DNA of 64,000 nucleotides from Hibiscus mutabilis (lineage: Eukaryota; Streptophyta; Magnoliopsida; Malvales; Malvaceae), in the NCBI GenBank assembly GCA_019671005.1, contig CM033744.1:15430128-15494127 (forward strand). The letters run 5' to 3'. Under the pieces are notes generated by a model, which was not told where the DNA came from, searched no databases, and saw only the letters and a program-made list of their open reading frames with translations. This document shows, piece after piece, positions 48,899-61,167 of this stretch. The position numbers were made by a program, and so were the translations under genes. The number at the start of each line of letters is the position of its first letter. Within the stretch, counting starts at the first letter, position 1.

Positions 48899-50370
48899 TG
48901 GTGGACACAGTGGAATCGTTCATGGATCGAGAGAAAATCTAGTAACTTAGACGCCAATTAAGTGCAATATTCAAAGTTGCAAATTTCTCTCATATATTCA
49001 TGGGTGTTGTTCCTTGGAAACCATGTCTAAATCAATACCTTTTCATATCGACAATCCTAACTAAAACTTTTATCTCCTCGAATGTAAGCCGAAAGCATGA
49101 AGAAGGGCGCTTTAGAGGATGTGCACAGTTACTTCAAGTATGGATCCGAAGCCACCTTTGGAAGACACCAACGATGGTGCTACCCGAGAAAATCTCAGGA
49201 AATTTTTTCTTCTATGATAATACCTAACAAAAGAATGGTGGGAAGAGTCAGACAAACAAGAAATGGACGACCATCTTCAAAAATATTCAAGATAAAGATG
49301 TTGTGTAAAGGAGCCTTAGCTCGGTAGTATCCTTCAGTTCTTGTTGCGGGGATTACAATTGGCTAATGATGATAGGATTGTACGGTGGGATCGCTTACTC
49401 TCATTTTTTGGTATCGAGACAATTCGGGACACGGCAGTATGTGCCTGTCACTGCCGGCTTAAGTACCTCTGAGTTTCCATTCAAGAATGAGTTTAGGGCA
49501 AATGATCGAAATATTTCCAGGGCTTGGGACCACCTCTATTGCATAAAGGTGGAAGAAGACAACAAGTGTATGTTTACTCTAGACTATGCTTTTAGGATAC
49601 ACAAAAGAGTAAATCACGTAACTCTAAAACCCGACCAAGGGTCGACTATGCCACGTGAAGAACATTTGAGAATGGTTCCTTCTGAGGTCGGCATCCTAAG
49701 AAGTGAGCTAGAAGAGGTTAAGAAGAAGATGGACGTTTCGTAAACCAAGCACACAAGTGGGCTTTATCAAGTCAGTTCAGATGTGGATGAGCGAGGCGGG
49801 ACAATTAAACAGTTAATGAAGCTCAACACAGATTTGAAAAAAATGCTCTTTACCAAAGTGATACCCTTAAACTCCAGGCTCTAGTAAGAAATGTTGATCA
49901 GAAGAAGCTCCTAGCATTTGAAAAAGAAAGGATAAACGGGATACAAGCAAACTGTTGAGAATGAGAGAAATTGCTAGAACTACTATTCAGCGAGAGAGAG
50001 CAAAGGCTCAACAGGAAATTGAGAAAGGAAAACAAGTAATGGATGCTACCCCGTGGAAGAGAAAAGCCCAAAAAAGTAAAAATCGATTGTTCGAGATACA
50101 AGGTCTGTATAACTCTACCCTCGAGAGCTTGAGTCAAAGTCAAGTCCGAAATACTCAACTAGAAGAAATGATTGGGGAGTTAGATCAGTCCCTTCATGAA
50201 TATCGTGCTCTAATTGGCGTTCTTGAGTTTCAAGCTAACCTGCAAGAGAAACGAAACACTTCAAGCTTAGATTGTGACATTAGAGGCCACAGTCCAAGAT
50301 TACCTCGGAAGGGTTGTAGTTCTTGAAGAAGCTGCCAAAGAATGAGGCAATTATTGGTTGAGGCGCCTTC
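48899..50370 (+). pseudogene. gag-like ORF with DUF7745-like and coiled-coil parts
   Basis: Reading begins near ATGGTGGACACAG (48899; MVDTVESFMDREKI) and is soon interrupted by stops. The segments 49097-49327 (TFGRHQRWCYPRKSQEIFSS) and 49366-49743 (GGIAYSHFLVSRQFGTRQYV, then ISRAWDHLYCIKVEEDNK) resemble the uncharacterised DUF7745-type proteins common in cotton retrotransposons. The segment 49955-50326 is rich in Glu, Lys, Gln and Arg and looks like a coiled coil (RERAKAQQEIEKGKQVMD). Frameshifts and stops separate the parts. A structural gag role is inferred from position between LTR and zinc-knuckle gag. Confidence 0.6.
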
Positions 50371-50829
50371 GCGACAATGCTCGCATAATTTAAGACCGAG
50401 ATCAGTATGATAATAACCTGATGGTGCAAGTTCAAGAAGTCACCCAACACGTGAGGAACCTAACCAACGAAGCTGGAGCCCTTTTTTTTGTAGTTTTGAA
50501 CATGGAGGAGACACCCAAGTTCACTCAGTTGATCAAAACAATCAAAGAGCTAGGAGTTAGGGTTGGGGTATATTTGTAGGAGTTTACCTTTCATTGTAAT
50601 GAAAACTTTTAATCCACAATGAAATTTGTTCGAGGGTGACCACCAATAGAATCAATGCCTTTATTTGCATACATCCGTGCATTTTATTCGTTCCATGCAT
50701 TACATAAAGCATATATCATGCATTAAATAATTAAACAATAAGATTAATCGTTGAGGGTTTCGTGACAGTAATTAAAGACCTCACACTTTTCTCGACACTA
50801 AAAGAAAGCAAATAGAAAACAATTTTACT

Positions 50830-51975
50830 ATGATAGAGGCTAGTGTGAGAGAAGCATTCACTTTAGAAATTTGGAAGGATAAAGGAATGACTTCTAGCTA
50901 GTACAACTCTAGAAGTATGAATGACTTAGTAGTCAGGGTTGATAAGCTCGAACAACTCTAAGAACATCTGGTTTAGAATCAAAGAGATATAATAACACAT
51001 ATGAAGAAGCTTCAAGAGGAAAATAGCGGCAATTCAATGAATTGATGGGTGTGATGGTTAAAAGAAAGAGTTTAGCAAAAGACTCATTGGTGCAAAAAGA
51101 GGTCGAAAAAATAAGTGAGAGTTGGGGGTATGATTTTGTAGCGAAAAAAATTTTGTCTGATGAAGATCAAGCCATCATCGACCAATACAAGGTAGCCTGC
51201 ACCACTTCTGAATGTCCCACCGAGTTGGTGTTAGATAAGATCGAAGACTCTCTCCTAAAAATCTTGTCTTCTCCAATGGATGGAGAACCCACTCGAACGC
51301 GATTTAAGAAAAAAGATTACGAGGCCCCGAAGAACCTCACAGTCTCCCAACCTCAAGCTACAACCGAAAAGTGCTCAATGTTCAAATAAAAAAGAAACAA
51401 TAAGACCCAAGAGAAAGCATGAGAAATTCACTCTGCTATCGATTTCATACAAGGAGTTGTATTCGCAGTTATACAAGGCAAACTTGGTCCAGCCCTATTA
51501 TGTACCTCCCTTTAATCCATATTGCCCTTCTTGGTATGACGCTAGTGCACATTGCGAGTATCATGCCGATATTTCAGGGCATTCAATTGAAAATTGCCAG
51601 GCTTTCAAGAAATTAGTCCAGAATATGATAAAGTATAGGGTATTGCAGGTGGGTAAGCTAAACACAACCACTAATCCACTTCCAAGCCATGAAGGTCGAG
51701 GAGTGAATGCTCTAGAGGAGGTAGGCAAAAAGAGGGTAAAGACGGATGCGTCAGAAATTAGGTCCCCTTTAAGCCAGGTTTTCAAACAACTTTCTATGGA
51801 ATGTTTGATTAAGTGTGGTACGAAAAATACACGAGAAGGACATGGGGTATTCTGTGAGTACCATCAGGAGGAAGGACACGTAATCTAGTATTGTTCAGAA
51901 TTTAAACATTTGGTTCGGGGAATGATGGACAACAAAGAAATTGATTTCTTCGAAAAGCTTGAAGGGTCAGGGTGA
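50830..51975 (+). pseudogene. gag-like region with zinc-knuckle-like motifs
   Basis: It begins MIEASVREAFTLEIWKDKG and is frameshifted. A long open part at 51280-51888 contains YSQLYKANLVQPYYVPPF, then CEYHADISGHSIENC and FKKLVQNMIKYRVLQ. A second CEYHQEEGHVI follows near 51855. The Cys-x2-His...His...Cys arrangement and the surrounding sequence are typical of the gag C-terminus of Tat/Ogre-type elements. A stop (TAG, 51886-51888) and others break it, and no protease follows. Confidence 0.75.
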
Positions 51976-53204
51976 TTGACCGGTGTTACAATGGTCAAGG
52001 TTTTTGAGTGCATCATATCCATGTTTTTTAGGTGTCACCTGTTTTGGCTTTGTCTTGCATGTTTTTCTTTTGAAGTAATGTGTGCAATTAACTTTGCTAT
52101 TGTTTGCCTGGAGGTAGCAAGGATCCTTTTGTAAGGGCATATGTTACGTTTGTTTTTGTTTCTCATTTCAATGAAAGGATGCATCTTTTAATCAAGTATA
52201 TATGTGTATATTCTTTCTTACCCTCGTAGAGTCTCGGATATCACGTCCATGATGCGACATTGATTCTAATGAAGGATCAATTGGATGTTGTGATCACGAT
52301 GAAGTATGATTTCCTACTCAGCCCGCTCTGGTCAGTAAAGCGCGAGACACAAGATTACTACTCCTTCGATAATGTTCGATAATAGGAAAATCTCCTAAAA
52401 AGTCTAATAGAATTGCTAGAATGTGAAAATTCTTTTAATGTAAAAAAGAAAATAAAGTGTTTTTAAAATAGGTAAATTAATTTAAAAGGGTACTCCGCTA
52501 TAGCAAAAGGCTAAATAAGGATGATTTGCTCCACTTAAGTCCAAAGCCTTGGCTGTATGAGTAAATTTTCAAATCATGACTATGTCGAGTAACCCGGGGT
52601 ATTGTTGTTTGCTCTATCATTATTCTCGAGACAAAAGACTGTGATGAGTTGAATTTCTGAGAAAGAAAAGACATTTTAAAAGTTAAGAAATGAATAAAAA
52701 ATCAAATAAGTCTCGGAGCATCCTAATGGAGCTGTGGGGGCGAGAACAAATCTAATAAGGAGCTATGTTTCACCTGTTCAATACCCTAGCGTCAGAGATG
52801 ACTCTTTGAAGGCACTGGCACGATATTGATTATAATTGAAAGTATATACATGTGCTAAATTTTTTATATTGATATTCTTTACACTCAACGTGTTAAGCAA
52901 ATTCAAAAACAATAAATGTATTTTGGAGAAAAAACTGAGAACTAGAAAGAGTAGTTTTCGAGCCGATCAAGCAAATACCATAATCATGAGGATGAACCGA
53001 GCAATCTGGCAGGAATTTCACAACTTTAAATATTGCCACAACATTCAAAGGTAAACTATTGATCATCGGGGGGATTGAATCAAAGTCACTCTTGCATTTG
53101 ATATCCGGGGTATTCTATTCTTTCTTTGTTAATTTTAATTTTGTATAATAACACAAAAAGCATCCTTTGTTGAAACGTTAGTTAGCAAACTGACATATAA
53201 AGAG

Positions 53205-53265
53205 AAAGAAAAAGAGAAATAAAAGAAAGAAGAAAAGAAAAAAAAGAAAAGAGAAAGAATAAGGT
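53205..53265 (+). repeat. Purine-rich tract in the 3' region
   Basis: An almost uninterrupted run of A and G (AAAGAGAAAGAAAAAGAG and similar). The minus-strand relative has a matching tract at 36553-36605 in the equivalent place. Confidence 0.7.
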
Positions 53266-53429
53266 TTCTCTGTGTTGTTGTATAGAGTTTAGAATGCGTG
53301 GTCAATGATGCACATGATCAACCTAATACAGAACATGTTTGTGATTCTAAATAAAACAGTAGCAAAATTTTGTATGCTACAAAGACTCAAAGTGAGTGTC
53401 TGTCATAATGCCTTGATTAATTCAGAAGA

Positions 53430-54720
53430 ATGAAGATTGAATCTTATTGAAGAAATGAAATTTTGAGACTTATGGAGCATGTTTTTGGCCTACCGTTGAG
53501 ATAGAAGAAAGATCATCCTGTTGGACCAAAGGCAAAAATAATAACAGCCAAACCCGAAGACGAGATAAGTTGTTGCCAAGATCCAAAAAGAAGAAAATTG
53601 TTCTTTTGCATGGCTTCTGGGATAGAGTTTTGGGTCAAGGGTATACATGGTTGACCTATACGAAGCCTGTCAATAAATCTGAAGAAAATAATAGCAAGGG
53701 CTCAAGATGAATGTCCGTCATAATGACTTGGTTGGATCAATACAATGAAGATTGAGATTTTTTTTGAAGAAATGAAGTTTGGAGATTTAGGGGGCATGTT
53801 TTCACCCCAACATCGAGACAGAAGAAATACCGTACCAATGGGTTAAGGGAAAAATTACAGTTAAACCCAGAGATGAGATGAGATGTTACTAAGTTAACAA
53901 AGGAGAAGAACGGCTCCTTGAAGGGCCCTGTGGTTAGAGTATTAGGTCAAGGGTTTACATGGTTGGCCTATAATGAAGAAGTAATTTATCAATGGATCGA
54001 ATGAAATAATCCCAAGATTTAATCTACCAAACAGTTCAGAGATTTGAAATAACTTTATGCCGTAACATTTTGTATAGCTCAGAATAGAAGATTTGGGATT
54101 TTATCGAAAAGAAGAAAGATTTAAGACTTGGGGGCACGGTGTTCACCACAACGTTAAGATAAAAGAAGGCTCGTTGTGGAGAGTTTTGGAAGAAATAACA
54201 GTTGAGCCCAAGCTAAGTAAGGGCGATGTCACAGGATGGAAAATAATAGATTTTGTATGACTAGTGTAACACAACAATTGCCTTTTAGGATGAGACGAAA
54301 GTTGAAGATTCAGTAAAGAAAGAAGAAATACTTTGTTTGGTTCAAAAAATTGGAAATTGGACCCTGTCGAAGTACAAAAAACTTGGAAGCTTGCAGGGCA
54401 TGTGTTCATCCCTATGCTGAGGTAGAATGAGGCTCATCATAAAAAGTCGTAGAAGAAATAACAGTTGAGTGAGGGTGATGTCATAAATTTGGACTTGCAA
54501 ATGAATGATTTGATTCTGACCGGAGCAAGCCAATGATCCTTTCAAGAGGGGAGAGAGATATAGTAGAGATAATGATTGGTTTAGGAAGGTGAAGATTGGA
54601 CTTTATAGAAGTGGAAAGGTTTTGAGGCTTAGGGGCATGAGTTCACTATAATGTTAAAAACCCCGTCATGAAGAATCATCGAAGAGACAACATTTAAGTC
54701 CAAGAGGAGTATGGACAATG
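53430..54720 (+). repeat. Degenerate modular repeats, five units of 230-330 bp
   Basis: Each module begins with GAAGATTGNA and a GAAGAAATGAA-like stretch. It then has a GACTTRGGGGGCATG-like core with TTCACC, then AATAACAGTTGAGCCCA or a variant, and in some GGTCAAGGGTTTACATGGTT. Cores lie near 53465, 53795, 54125, 54390 and 54630. Spacing and sequence vary, so this is an old, diverged array. Confidence 0.65.
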
Positions 54721-55062
54721 TTCCAGAATTAAACCTCAAGGAAGTGACAGATTATGTTCCGATCAATGCAAATCCGTAACACCTTTCTAAGAAAGGAAAA
54801 AAAAGAAGAATCTGCCAAAAACAAAATGGCATGTGAAGCTAAGGCTGACCGACTTAAAAGCAAGGGTTTTCCCCAACAATTTTAAAAATGATTCCACCCA
54901 TGCATCATGAACAGTTAGGCATCATTAAGGTAGGAGCATGCTAACTAGAATCATCGAATCATTGTGTCTATTTCTTTCAGGTATTTGAAAAACAACAGAA
55001 AAGAAGAAATAGATTCCAACAGTGAGTAAAGAAATCTTTAGCTATTTGGGAGCTATGAACAT

Positions 55063-55480
55063 TTGATACCAAGACGATCAAGATCGAAGGCATTCAGAAG
55101 ACTCAAAGCGATACATTTGGTGTCAAGACAATCAAAAAACAAGACATTAGTTTTGGGATCCTCAAGGCGAAGTATCATCCCATGCCAAGGCGATGAAGAT
55201 CGAGGGCACTACAGAAGACTCAAAGCGAGATATTTGGTTTCAAGACAATCAGAAAGTAAGGCATCAGTTTTGGGATCCTCAAGGCGAGGTATCATCCCAT
55301 GGCAAGACGATGAAGATCGAAGGCACTTTAGAAGACTCAAAGCGAGATATTTGGTGTCAAGACAATCAGAAAGCAAGACATCAGTTTCGGGGTCCTCAAG
55401 GCAAGAGACCACCCCAGGCCAAGGCGATGAAGATCGAGGGCATTATAGAAGACTCAAAGTGAGATGTCATTTTGTGTAAG
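55063..55480 (+). repeat. Tandem repeat, period about 120 bp, 3.5 copies
   Basis: Units contain AAGATCGAAGGCACT, AGAAGACTCAAAGCGAGATA, TTGGTGTCAAGACAATCAGA and TTTTGGGATCCTCAAGGCGA. A 138-codon frame spans the array but has no family resemblance. The array lies about 220 bp before the 3' LTR, the same place as the unrelated 69-bp array in the minus-strand relative. Confidence 0.88.
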
Positions 55481-55697
55481 ACGATCGAGGATCGAGGCAT
55501 CATTTTAGGGGTTTCTCTTCTTCAGGCCTTACATGGGAAGAATTCGGAGATCTAAATTTTCTGGAAGAGGAAGGGCGGCCGGTTCTATTTAGGAAGGACT
55601 CGCAGCTCGGATTCTCCAGAAAGGGAAGTCGAATAAAATTAGTGCTTATGGTTTTTGCTTTATTCTTGTTCTACAAGGATAAGCAAAGAGGGACAGT

Positions 55698-58405
55698 TGT
55701 AATCACTAATTTTATCCGGAGTATTAACCATTTTTTATTTTGTGAATAACGGGCTTGGGTTATTATTTTATTACTTAGTATAATTATTATTAAGACAAAA
55801 AACAAAATATCATTATTATTATTAATGTTTATTATCAGTATTACTATTATATATTATATGTTCAAAAACCAAAAACATTATTATTATCGTTATTTATAAA
55901 AAACCAAAATATTACTATTATTAGTGTAATTATTTGCTATTAGTTTGTTTCGGTTATATGTTACTTTAATTTGAAAAAGAAAAAGAAAAGAAGAAAGAAA
56001 AACTCCTCAAAAAATATTATTATTATTATTTGTTTTTAATTTTATATATAACTATATTATCCCTATTATATTAGTATTACGAGTATTATTATCAGTATAT
56101 TATATTGTCATTACCTTATATTATTATCAGTATCATTACTCTTATATATTGTATTACGTCGTCATTATTATTATTATATTTATTAAGCAAATATAAAAAC
56201 AAAACAATATTAAATAAATAAATAAATTAATTAATTAAATATTAAATAATAAAGCTCTATTAAAGAATTAAAATAAAGCCCAAATGTTTATTATTTACAG
56301 TCCATTATACATGAAAAAGCCCAAAACAAATAATAAATTACAGGGCCCGTTTTGAAGCCCAAAAATCCTAAATCTGATAACAAAAAACCTAATGCTTCTT
56401 TGTGTTTGTGCGCAGTTGACTCTTAACCGTTGGATCAAGATTGGATCCAACGGTCCAGATTACCCATCAAATGGAAACCCTAATCGAGATATTCTGCTCC
56501 AGGGCTGCATTGCATGGTAGCCGTTAGATCAAGATCCATCGTATGGCCCGGATGAAAGCTAAGGAGACTTCCAGAAACTCCACGCGTTACACGTGCACCT
56601 GCTCAACTCTCCACGCGCACGTGCTGATCACTCGCGACTTTTGAGCAACCTCTGACTTCTCGTCTGCCGCAACCAGCAACCCCCTTCTGGTCCCCTCATC
56701 TCCTCATGTGGCCATGATATCCATGCGATCAAAATAAGCAAACAATACACAAACATCAACAAAAAGAGAGGACAAAACGCAGAAATCAAAACAAGCCAAT
56801 TTCTCGAGAAGTTCGGCGAATCTCAAAAGGAATTAACAATATAATTTTGTTTTTTGGTGAACACTGATTTATAAAAACCACAATATTACTTTGTAAAAGG
56901 GATTGGGGATCCACAAAAATAAAAAGACAGGAAAAAGAAAAAGAGTTTAAAGGTATATTTTTGCCTCCATTTTTACATGCATAAGGGAAAAAAAAGAAGA
57001 AAAACACAAAAAAGGTTTTTTACCTTTAAGCCGTGCCCGTTCGGCTTCTCCCAGCCGTTCGTCTTTCTTTTCTGCCGGTAACAAACCTCCGGGCCTCTCT
57101 GAGGCCATACAAGGTGAGCCGGCTAGGAAACAGGCGTCGAGTTTTTTCTTTCTTTGAATTTTTTGGGGTTTGGTTTTTTAGATCTAGGCAAATTAAGGGG
57201 GTTTTGTTTAAATCTGGAATTGGATTTGGGTTCTCAGGGTTAAAAGGAAGATTTTGGTTTAATTTCGAATGGTTACTGGCGCAGGCGCGGCGGGTGACTC
57301 GGTGGAAGACGGCAGTGCCATTGTCGTTTTCTGGGTTTGCAAAACTCCGGTAGAGGAAATTACAGAGCTTTTTAGCTCTCTATTTTGGGTTTTTGGTGAT
57401 AAATGGCTGGTTTTTTTTAAAAAAAAATTGGCTAATATATTAAGCCCTTTTTGAAACGTTGTATATTTCTTTAATAACACCCTACGTTCCCCCTAATTCC
57501 CTGACCAGCCATTTCGTGTCTTTTAATTAGGCCCGCAACCCTGTTACTTTGCCCGATCTTGCAATCTTCCTGCATTCCAATTAAATCTGATTTCCCCGTG
57601 GTTTAACTCTCTTATGGTCCTTTAAACTTTGGTTTTTATTGCACTTTGGTCCATTTCCAGTAGTACTTCCCTTTTGGCCCCAAAGGTTCTGTTTTATCCC
57701 GATTTCATCCCAAATCAAGTGACCCATTTGTTCTTCGAACCCTTTGGCATCTTGCAATCTTTAATTTCTGGCGCTTTTTTTATTTCTTTTGTATTTATGT
57801 CCTTATTTATTAATGGTTTTTGTATGGATTTGTGTTCATAGTCGTGTACATTCATGTTGATGTATATGTTTGCTGCCTTTTTATATATATGTTCGATTTG
57901 TTTTTTTTATGCCTTTTCTTTTTAGTTGTTTTGTTTGTGTAGTTTGATTTCGAACGTATTTAGTATGCGTGTTTTTCTTACGATAGTGTTATTTAGTTTT
58001 TATTTGTATGTGTATTTTGGATTAACTGCTTATGGTATATAGGTATGTATATTTAGTTGGAATATTTTGTTATAATATATGTAGGGTTATCTCGTGTACT
58101 ACTTTGTTTCAAGAGGATACGCATAAATATTTATTATTAGAATAGGTTGTTTATATACATGTATGTAGTGCTTCAAGGTTTTTAAATATCACATGTATAT
58201 GAGATACGATTTCAAGAAAGTTCATACGGTATATATATATAGTGTTTAATGGCATGCTAAGTTTTTATATCATAATATATATTTCATATGCTCATATTTG
58301 GTATTAGTAACCGGTTTTTTTATTAACTTTTTTTTTATTCTGTTCATGCTTATTTGTCATGTTTTGTAAAGATTGCATTTCGAACTTAAATTAGTTAATG
58401 TAGAG
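55698..58405 (+). repeat. 3' LTR of the pol-less element (first 2.7 kb)
   Basis: It starts TGTAATCACTAATTTTATCC and follows the 5' LTR to its position of about 47804, where the Athila element begins after TAGAG. The remaining about 440 bp of LTR, corresponding to 47805-48241, should lie beyond the window end. Confidence 0.9.
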
Positions 58406-59966
58406 TGTTGCGCGTAATAAGTGCTACGCAAATGTGCAAGTATACACGTCGCAAGTTATAGTATAAAAGATATCGTCTCGACAGGGATTGGTGCCACTTC
58501 AAGAATCTAGTCTCTTGCACTGTAAAAAGTAAAAACACAAATAAAGGATTATAGGAGTTTAACTAATAACTAATCTAGAAAGCAATAAAGTAAATGAATA
58601 GATGAGATCAATTGAGAGAGAGATAGGCCAGGTTATCGTGAGTTGAGGTGTGATAGCCGATTGATCGTTTTGGTAAAAGAGTGCACGGGCAACTCAGTTG
58701 CCGTGGCAACTTGCACAACGGGGTTGCCTTGGCAACTAATCGATGGTTGCCTGGGCAACTAGCTGGGCAACTACTAGGGCGTCTGGGCAGCAATCTTCAA
58801 GGTTCGGCAGAGCGTTCTTCAATGGTTTCTTCTTATCCCTAAGTCGAAACTCTAGCTACTTGTGCATGCCTTGATAATACATCCCTGCGTGAATCAAGGG
58901 TGAACAACAACCAATCTTGCGCTCCTCTTAGCCGTTGAAATCCTCAACTTATTCCTAAGCCGGATTAATCTTCACCATCAATAGATTGAATAAAGATCAT
59001 ATTCATTCGTTTCTTGAATCTAACTCTCTCGATATTAGACAAATAGATGAAATCACGAGATTCTCTCCCAATTCACTCGCAAACAAGAATAAGAACCAAG
59101 AATGAATAAACCTTGAATAGAAAAGTGCAAACTCTTATTACCTAAACAAAAACCAATAGTTTCTCACAACCACAAAACACAATAACCATAGCCAAGTAGA
59201 TTTAGTTAATGGCTAGGTTCCAAAGAAACACAAGATAAATAATCCCTAGCATGAACCCAATCGAACAAGAAAGAAAAGGATGAAGAAGGAGGCTTGTCGA
59301 AATCCTCCTTGCCCTAGATGCTTGTCGAAAATTCTCTCTTCTTGCCCTCCTTGGACTTGTCGAAATTCCCCTCTCTTTTTCTCTTTATCTTGTCGAAATC
59401 TTCATCTTATTTATAGGGCTAGGCCAAAGTCCTTCTTTGAGGAGAAGTTTAAGTTGGAATTAAATTATCTTTAAAGAATATAATTCTTTATTATAATTGT
59501 ATTCCTACTAGAACTTCTCCTATCTTCTTGGAATTTAATTCTTCTTTAATCTCTGTATGGAAATCAAATTCCTTTGGGTTTGGGATTTGCTCCACGTCAT
59601 CTTGGGCTTGTATAGTCATCAATTTCGACTACCATATCACCTTTGCTCTTGTCGACAATTGCCATGGCAACTGGCTCGGCGTCTCCTTCATGCATTGCCC
59701 TGGCAACTAGCTCGGTGTCTCCTTCATGCATTGCCCTGGCAACTAGATCTGGCCTTGCTTTGGCAAATGATCCTGCACATACACACAAAACACACCAAAG
59801 CAGCATCTTTTCCCACAAAAACTACCAAGTTATGTAACCAAGCTCAACGTTGGAAGGAAACATGGATTAATGCATGAATGGCTAATTATGCAACTAATAT
59901 GAGCCTAAGTCTAACAATAATATGAGTAAAAAGGGTAAGAAAAATAGTACTTTTGAACACTTATCA
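58406..59966 (-). repeat. 3' LTR of the Athila element
   Basis: On the minus strand it starts TGATAAGTGTTCAAAAGTAC at 59966 and ends TTATTACGCGCAACA at 58406. Both termini keep TG and CA. It includes at least seven TTGCCNNGGCAA-type palindromes (58697-58759 and 59658-59766). Only one copy is in the window, so its extent is inferred from the termini, the polypurine tract and the host LTR break. Confidence 0.8.
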
Positions 59967-59983
59967 CACCCCCAAACTCGAAC
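59967..59983 (-). other. Polypurine tract of the Athila element
   Basis: The minus strand reads GTTCGAGTTTGGGGGTG immediately before the LTR start TGATAAGTG. A similar GAGTTTGGGGGGG lies internally at about 60744-60756. Confidence 0.7.
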
Positions 59984-60251
59984 TATTGTTTGTCCTCAAG
60001 CAATGCAAACTCCTAATTACCTGCCAAGACTTCAATTTTCACAAACTTAGCTTTGAACTTGATTTCAATTCTCTGAACCGGGGCACAAAGTATGATTGGC
60101 TTTTTATTTTTCGGAAAACTTAGGAGTTACTTAGAATCAAACTATAATGCTTGTGAGTGTGTGCGGAGTTGTGTGCAAGTTGATTTTTCGGATTCTATGC
60201 AAACAATAGGTTTTCAAATTACTTCATTGGGTTCTTATTAACATGTTTTAA

Positions 60252-60434
60252 CTAGAGCCAGTTCTGGGCACCTCTAGTGTTTTATTTTTAGTTCTATTAA
60301 GTTAATTTATTCGACTAGAGCCGGTTTCGGGCACCTCTAATTAAAATTTTTTAACACATCCTAGAGCCAGTTTCGGGCACCTCTAGTGATCAATTTTTTT
60401 AGCACGTGCTAGAGCCAATTTCGGGCACCTCTAG
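60252..60434. repeat. Four copies of a short hairpin motif
   Basis: Copies lie at 60252-60277, 60315-60339, 60361-60386 and 60409-60434. The unit is CTAGAGCC, then RGTTTCGGGCA, then CCTCTAG, so the ends CTAGAG and CTCTAG can pair around a conserved loop. The spacers between copies (about 20-40 bp) are AT-rich and unrelated. Confidence 0.9.
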
Positions 60435-61125
60435 CATTCATCCAATTTTTATTCTAATCCCCCAATTTGTTAATTATCAACCTAAGTTCACTAGAATTCC
60501 TTAAATCAATCAAACCACAACAGTGTTTCATCAAAATTAGCATCATAGTAAAATTCTAAGTTTTTCCATGGTTATCCTAGAATAAAAATTCTATCAATTA
60601 AGTGCATTGGCAAAGTCATCATCGGATATTCATCAAATCTAAGCAATTTTTGTTCCAATTAAAGGCATGGCAAGCAATTTATGTATCCTGAATGTAATAC
60701 TTAAGATGAATGTAACTAAACATGGTAACTACTAATAACAATCCCCCCCAAACTCGAGTAAGGCATTGTCCTCAATGCATGCATAAAAATAACGAAAAAT
60801 AAAAATGCATACGGGGACTTACTCCGAGAGTTCGTCATCGTAGATGATTAGTTTCCTTTTGGTCGGTGTCTTGACTCTCTTGCTTGAACGCGATGGTTGT
60901 TTTCTTGTTGCCGGGATATCTTTAGCTTTGGTTGCCGTGGCATCTTCAGGGTTGGTTGCCGTGGCATCAGCTGTTGTGGTTACCGTAGCGACTACTTCAT
61001 TGGGTGCCGGGGCAAGGATCTCGGCAGTAAATTTCCTTAGCATAGTAGTTGTAAGTCTTGTTGTGAAAAAGAAAACAAAGAAAACCTGAAAACTAAAGAT
61101 AATGAAGAAAAATAAAATATCTCCT

Positions 61126-61167
61126 AAAAATAAAAATAAAAATAAAAATAAAAATAAAAATAAAATA
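61126..61167. repeat. (AAAAT)n microsatellite
   Basis: About eight units of AAAAT. Confidence 0.9.

Larger units (their letters stand above)
51976..55697 (+). other. Long non-coding 3' region of the pol-less element
   Basis: About 3.7 kb without a recognisable domain where pol would be expected. It holds a purine-rich tract (53205-53265), a degenerate modular repeat (53430-54720), a tandem repeat (55063-55480) and the purine-rich stretch AAGCAAAGAGGGACAG just before the 3' LTR, a likely polypurine tract. The short frames in it are not supported. Confidence 0.7.
45097..58405 (+). mobile_element. Long-LTR gypsy element without pol, 3' LTR interrupted
   Basis: A plus-strand element with a 5' LTR (45097-48241), a primer-site-like sequence (48244), gag-like genes (48899-51975), a long 3' non-coding region with several repeat arrays (52000-55690) and a 3' LTR (from 55698). 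The 3' LTR is interrupted at 58405 by an Athila element and should resume beyond 64000. No protease, reverse transcriptase or integrase is detectable, so it is non-autonomous or deleted. It is inserted in a LINE; the preceding pentamer is AGGAG (45092-45096). Confidence 0.85.

Noticed and set aside
55063..55479. 138-codon open frame as a gene
   Set aside because: It coincides with a 120-bp tandem array and its residues simply repeat the array.
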